Shown: one piece after another, positions 60,880 through 64,000 of the stretch
Position numbering within the stretch: position 1 is the stretch's first letter
Layout of the letters: each line of letters opens with the position of its first letter
Assembly: GCA_025403435.1 (NCBI GenBank)
Contig: CM046345.1
Location: 19,710,809 to 19,774,808, forward strand
Length of the DNA stretch: 64,000 nucleotides
Origin: Artocarpus heterophyllus
Lineage: Eukaryota > Streptophyta > Magnoliopsida > Rosales > Moraceae
Reading direction: 5' to 3'
The notes under the pieces: model-generated
What the model was told of the DNA's origin: nothing
The model's database searches: none
Seen by the model: the letters and a program-made list of their open reading frames with translations, nothing else
Made by a program: the position numbers and the translations under genes

Positions 60880-63800
60880 TCAGAAACAAAAAAAATGCGG
60901 ATACAATTTCCGCATACTCAACTCTAGTTCCCAAGTGGCTTCATCAATCCCATGATGCTGCCACATGACCTTTACCAACGGTATCTCATGACGACGCAAA
61001 CTGATCACTTTTCGATCGATGATCTGAATCGGCACCTCCTCGTACGTCGTATCTTCTCGAACCTGCACATCGCGAAATGAAACTACCTTACCCTACTCAG
61101 GTGGACACTTCCTAAGCATCGACACGTGAAACACATCGTGAACATGAGAAAGTTCGGGCGGAAGGTCAAGTCGAGCCGATAAGCAACCACACCAACACGT
61201 TGAGTGATCTCGAACGGTCCAATATACCTCGGTGCAAGCTTTCCACTCACTCTGAACCGCATAGTTCCTTTACGAGGCGATACCTTTAAGAGAACGAAAT
61301 CTCCTACCGCAAACTCTAAGGGTCTACGTCTTTTATCCGCATAACTCTTCTGCCGATTCTGAGCTGCCCTCAACTGACCTCGAATCACAACAACTTTCTC
61401 GTTGCTATCACGGATCTCATCCGGCCCAAGAATAACCCTGTCTTCCGGCTCTGCCCAACACACCGGTGACCGAGATGGTCACCCATACAACGCCTCCAAC
61501 GGTGCCATACCAATACTCGCCTGATAGCTATTGTTGTACGCGAACTCCGCCAGATGCAAATATTTCTTCCAATTCCCACCGAAGTCTAACGTATAGGCAC
61601 GCAACATATCCTCGAGAATCTGAATAACCCGCTCAGCATGCCCATCAGTCTGAGGATGAAACACCGTACTGAAGTTCAAATCTGTACCTAAAGCCTCCTG
61701 AAAACTCCTCCAGTACTTAGCATTAAACCTGGTGTCTCGATCAGAAGTGATGGACAAAGGAACTCCATGGAATCTCACTATGTTCTGCAAATACAAACCC
61801 CCAAGAATCCTCCTCGAACATGTCGACCTAAACGGAATGAAATGCGTTGATTTCGTCAACCTGTCAACCACGACCCAAACTGCATCATGCCACTGCTCCA
61901 TCCTCGGCAAACCTGTGAGAAAATCCATCGTCACATGCTCCCATTTCCACCCTGGAATAAAAAGCGGCTGAAGCTAACCTGCAGGCTTCTGATGCTCGGC
62001 TTTCACCTAAAGACACATTGTACACTTGGCCACGTACTCTCGAACATCTTTCTTCATGCCTCTCCACCAATATTGCCTCTTCAAATCACGATACATCTTT
62101 GTGTTCCCTGAATGAATAGCAAGCTGAGACCTATGAGCTTCGTCCAAAACGGCTTTTGTCAACTCGGTGATAGCTGGAACTACAAGATGCTCCTGGAAAT
62201 ACAACGATCCATTTGCATGCACACTACATTCTTCAAACCGCTCTCCGTTCTGAATCCGCGACCAAATCCCCTGCAAATGCTGATCCTGCCACTGACTTTA
62301 CTTCACCATCTGAACAAGAGCTGGGGTCACCTCCACGTGATGTACCAAAACTCGATCATAGTCTTTATGATACCATAGCCCATACTCGCTCACTGTCACA
62401 TCCCTGCTCCAGTCCTCAAAAGCCAAACAAGCGAGAATCCCTAAAGACTTCCTACTAAGCGCATCCGCAACCACATTAGCTTTCCCGGGATGATACTACA
62501 ACGCGAAATCATAATCCTCCATATACTCTATCCATCTACGCTGCCTCAAATTAAGATCTCTCTGAGTGAACAGATAACTCAAACTCTTATGATCAGAGAA
62601 GACGCTCCATACAAATAACACCTCCAAATCTTTAGCGCGTGAATCACTGCCGCGAGCTCCAAGTCATGAGTAGGATAATTCTGCTTGTGAGGTCGTAGTT
62701 GTCTCGATCCATACGCAACCACGCGTCTATGCTGCATCAACACGCATCCAAGTCCGCGCCCTGAAGCATCTGCATAAACCTCATACGGCTTGTCACTACT
62801 AGGAATAACCAACACTGGGGCTGAAGTCAACCGGTTCTTCAATTCCTGAAAAGCAAGCTCACATTCTTCATCCCACTCAAACCTGACACTTTTCTTGATC
62901 AATCTCGCCAACGGAGCTGCAATCTTCAAAAAATCCTTTACAAATTTCCTGTAATAACTAGCAAGACCCAAAAAGCTGCGAATCTCCGCTACATTCCTTG
63001 GTCGTTCCCATTCCACTATGGCTTCAATCTTGGACGGATCCACAGAGATACCATGCTCTGAGATGACATGACCCAAAAACTTAACCTCAGTCAACCAAAA
63101 CTCGCACTTTTCCCTCTTAGCATACAACTGGTGCTCCCACAGAGTCTGAAGCACGATCCGGAGATGCTGATTATGCTCCTCCCAAGTCTTAGAATACACT
63201 AGAATGTCATCGATTAACACGATCACAAACTGATCCAGACACGGCCTAAATATCCTATTCATCAAATCCATGAAAGCTGCCGGAGCATTCGTCAGCCCAA
63301 ACGACATAACCAAAAACTCAAAGTGTCCATACCGGGTCCTAAAAGCTGTCTTGGGAATATCCTCTTCCTTAATCCTGAGTTGATGGTACCCAGAATGCAA
63401 ATCAATCTTTGATAAGTACCGCGAACCTCCCAACTGATCAAACAACTCATCGATCCTAGGCAAGGGATACTTATTCTTCACTGTAACATGATTCAGCTGT
63501 CAATAATCTACACACAACCTGAGAGTCCCATCATGTTTCTTAGCAAACAAAACCGGTGCTCCCCACGGAGATGTGCTATTTCGAATATACCCTTTATCAG
63601 CAAGCTCCTGAAGTTGCTTCCTCAATTCTTTTATTTCTGCCGGCGCCATCCGATAAGGTGCTATAGAAATCGGTGCTGTCCCCGAAAACAACTCAATACC
63701 AAACTCGATTTCCCGATGCGGTTGTAATCCTGGCAACTCGTTAGGGAAGACATCCTCGAACTCATCAACCACCAGAATCGCTACACTTCCTCTCAAAGCA

Positions 63801-64000
63801 TAGGGCTCGCACTCTAGATTTGCAAGAAAAGCACAACAAACCAAATTTCTTTGCCCTCCTAGACACGACTTTATGAGACGCTCACTCATTAACTAATCAC
63901 CACCACCCTGGTAGGTGATCATCGTCCCCCTATCAGACACTAGGGTTACTTTTCTAAGTTGGCAGTCTACAACTGCATTATACCTAGACAACCAATCCAT
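60880..64000 (-). pseudogene. Gypsy pol: protease end, RT, RNase H, integrase, chromodomain
   Basis: From the right edge: protease C-terminal end (MDWLSRYNA, to a TAG at 63893), RT (63889 to ~62790, with [35 protein letters not shown] and [11 protein letters not shown]), RNase H ([27 protein letters not shown], broken near 62590), integrase zinc finger with H and C ligands (EAHRSQLAIHSGNTK ... CTMC, ~62030-62180), integrase core (MDFLTGLP, VVVDRLTKSTHFIP, SDRDTRF, HPQTDGHAERV), C-terminal GPFEITQRVG, and a chromodomain-like end (EEVPIQIIDRKVISLR, VKVMWQHHGIDEATWE). Stops at 63893, 63500, 62496, 62298, 62007, 61974 and 61479 and frameshifts near 62590 and 61165 make it dead. Most stops look like CAG-to-TAG or CGA-to-TGA, the signature of methylated-cytosine loss. 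Confidence 0.92.

Larger units (their letters stand above)
58634..64000 (-). mobile_element. Ty3/gypsy chromovirus (Tekay/Del-type), 3' part, decayed
   Basis: On the minus strand, pol (from beyond 64000 down to about 60880) is followed by a polypurine tract and a 2,198-bp LTR. RT precedes RNase H and integrase, and a chromodomain-like C-terminus closes the polyprotein; this order defines Ty3/gypsy chromoviruses. The 5' LTR, gag and most of protease lie beyond the right edge. ATAAC (58629-58633) may be one half of the target duplication. Confidence 0.93.

Noticed and set aside
60880..64000. Possible endogenous pararetrovirus, because RT and RNase H are present
   Set aside because: An integrase with zinc finger and core, a polypurine tract, a TGTAAC...GTGACA LTR and a chromodomain-like end identify a Ty3/gypsy chromovirus. 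No movement or coat protein is seen.
1..64000. tRNA, rRNA or microRNA genes
   Set aside because: No tRNA B-box with a foldable cloverleaf or rRNA core was seen on either strand by eye. The foldbacks are reported as transposons, not as microRNA genes.

Overview
This window is nuclear DNA of a flowering plant, probably a eudicot. The signs are a NIMIN2-like gene (a plant-only NPR1-binding regulator), Ty1/copia and Ty3/gypsy LTR retrotransposons, CACTA, Mutator-like and hAT-like DNA transposons, and AT-rich intergenic DNA full of homopolymers and microsatellites. Only one host gene is convincing. Most of the rest is transposon DNA at different stages of decay. All comparisons were made by eye; no alignment or database search was run.

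Layout. 1-3689: 3' part of a decayed CACTA-type transposon that enters from the left. 4866-12157: a complete, young copia element on the minus strand (Element I) with two 803-bp LTRs and a perfect 5-bp target duplication (TAAGT). Its gag-pol has one frameshift and its primer-binding site is not of the usual tRNA type. 12163-19250: gene-poor DNA with small non-autonomous elements, including a 526-bp CACTA-ended perfect foldback (14005-14530). 19673-20650: a single-exon NIMIN2-like gene with an as-1-like TGACG pair and a TATA box upstream and AATAAA downstream.

21545-47602: a nest of related copia elements with ~2-kb LTRs. The outer copy (A) is framed by GTTAG duplications. Inside it lie an inverted truncated copy (D, 25137-28178), a 116-bp LTR stub, an older copy C whose 5' LTR is split, and a very young 9.7-kb copy B (30035-39728) inside that LTR. 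The right half of the nest looks like a recombination chimera of C and A. 48925-58585: a large foldback, Mutator-like by its termini, whose arms carry arrays of units centred on a palindrome. A ~4-kb solo LTR (49433-53388) sits in its left arm. 58634-64000: 3' LTR and decayed pol of a Tekay/Del-type chromovirus on the minus strand, running off the right edge.

Most interesting points: (1) next to its 5' LTR, Element I has a 14-nt segment perfectly complementary to its own LTR instead of a tRNA site, and two of the three differences between its LTRs fall in that segment; (2) GC-rich palindromes built on TCGGCMKGCCGA occur in clusters in the LTRs and leaders of the copia nest and, independently, in the LTR of the unrelated gypsy element; (3) the nest can be explained by one ectopic recombination; (4) copy B has near-identical LTRs but two frameshifts and no target duplication; (5) two foldback elements could yield hairpin RNA.
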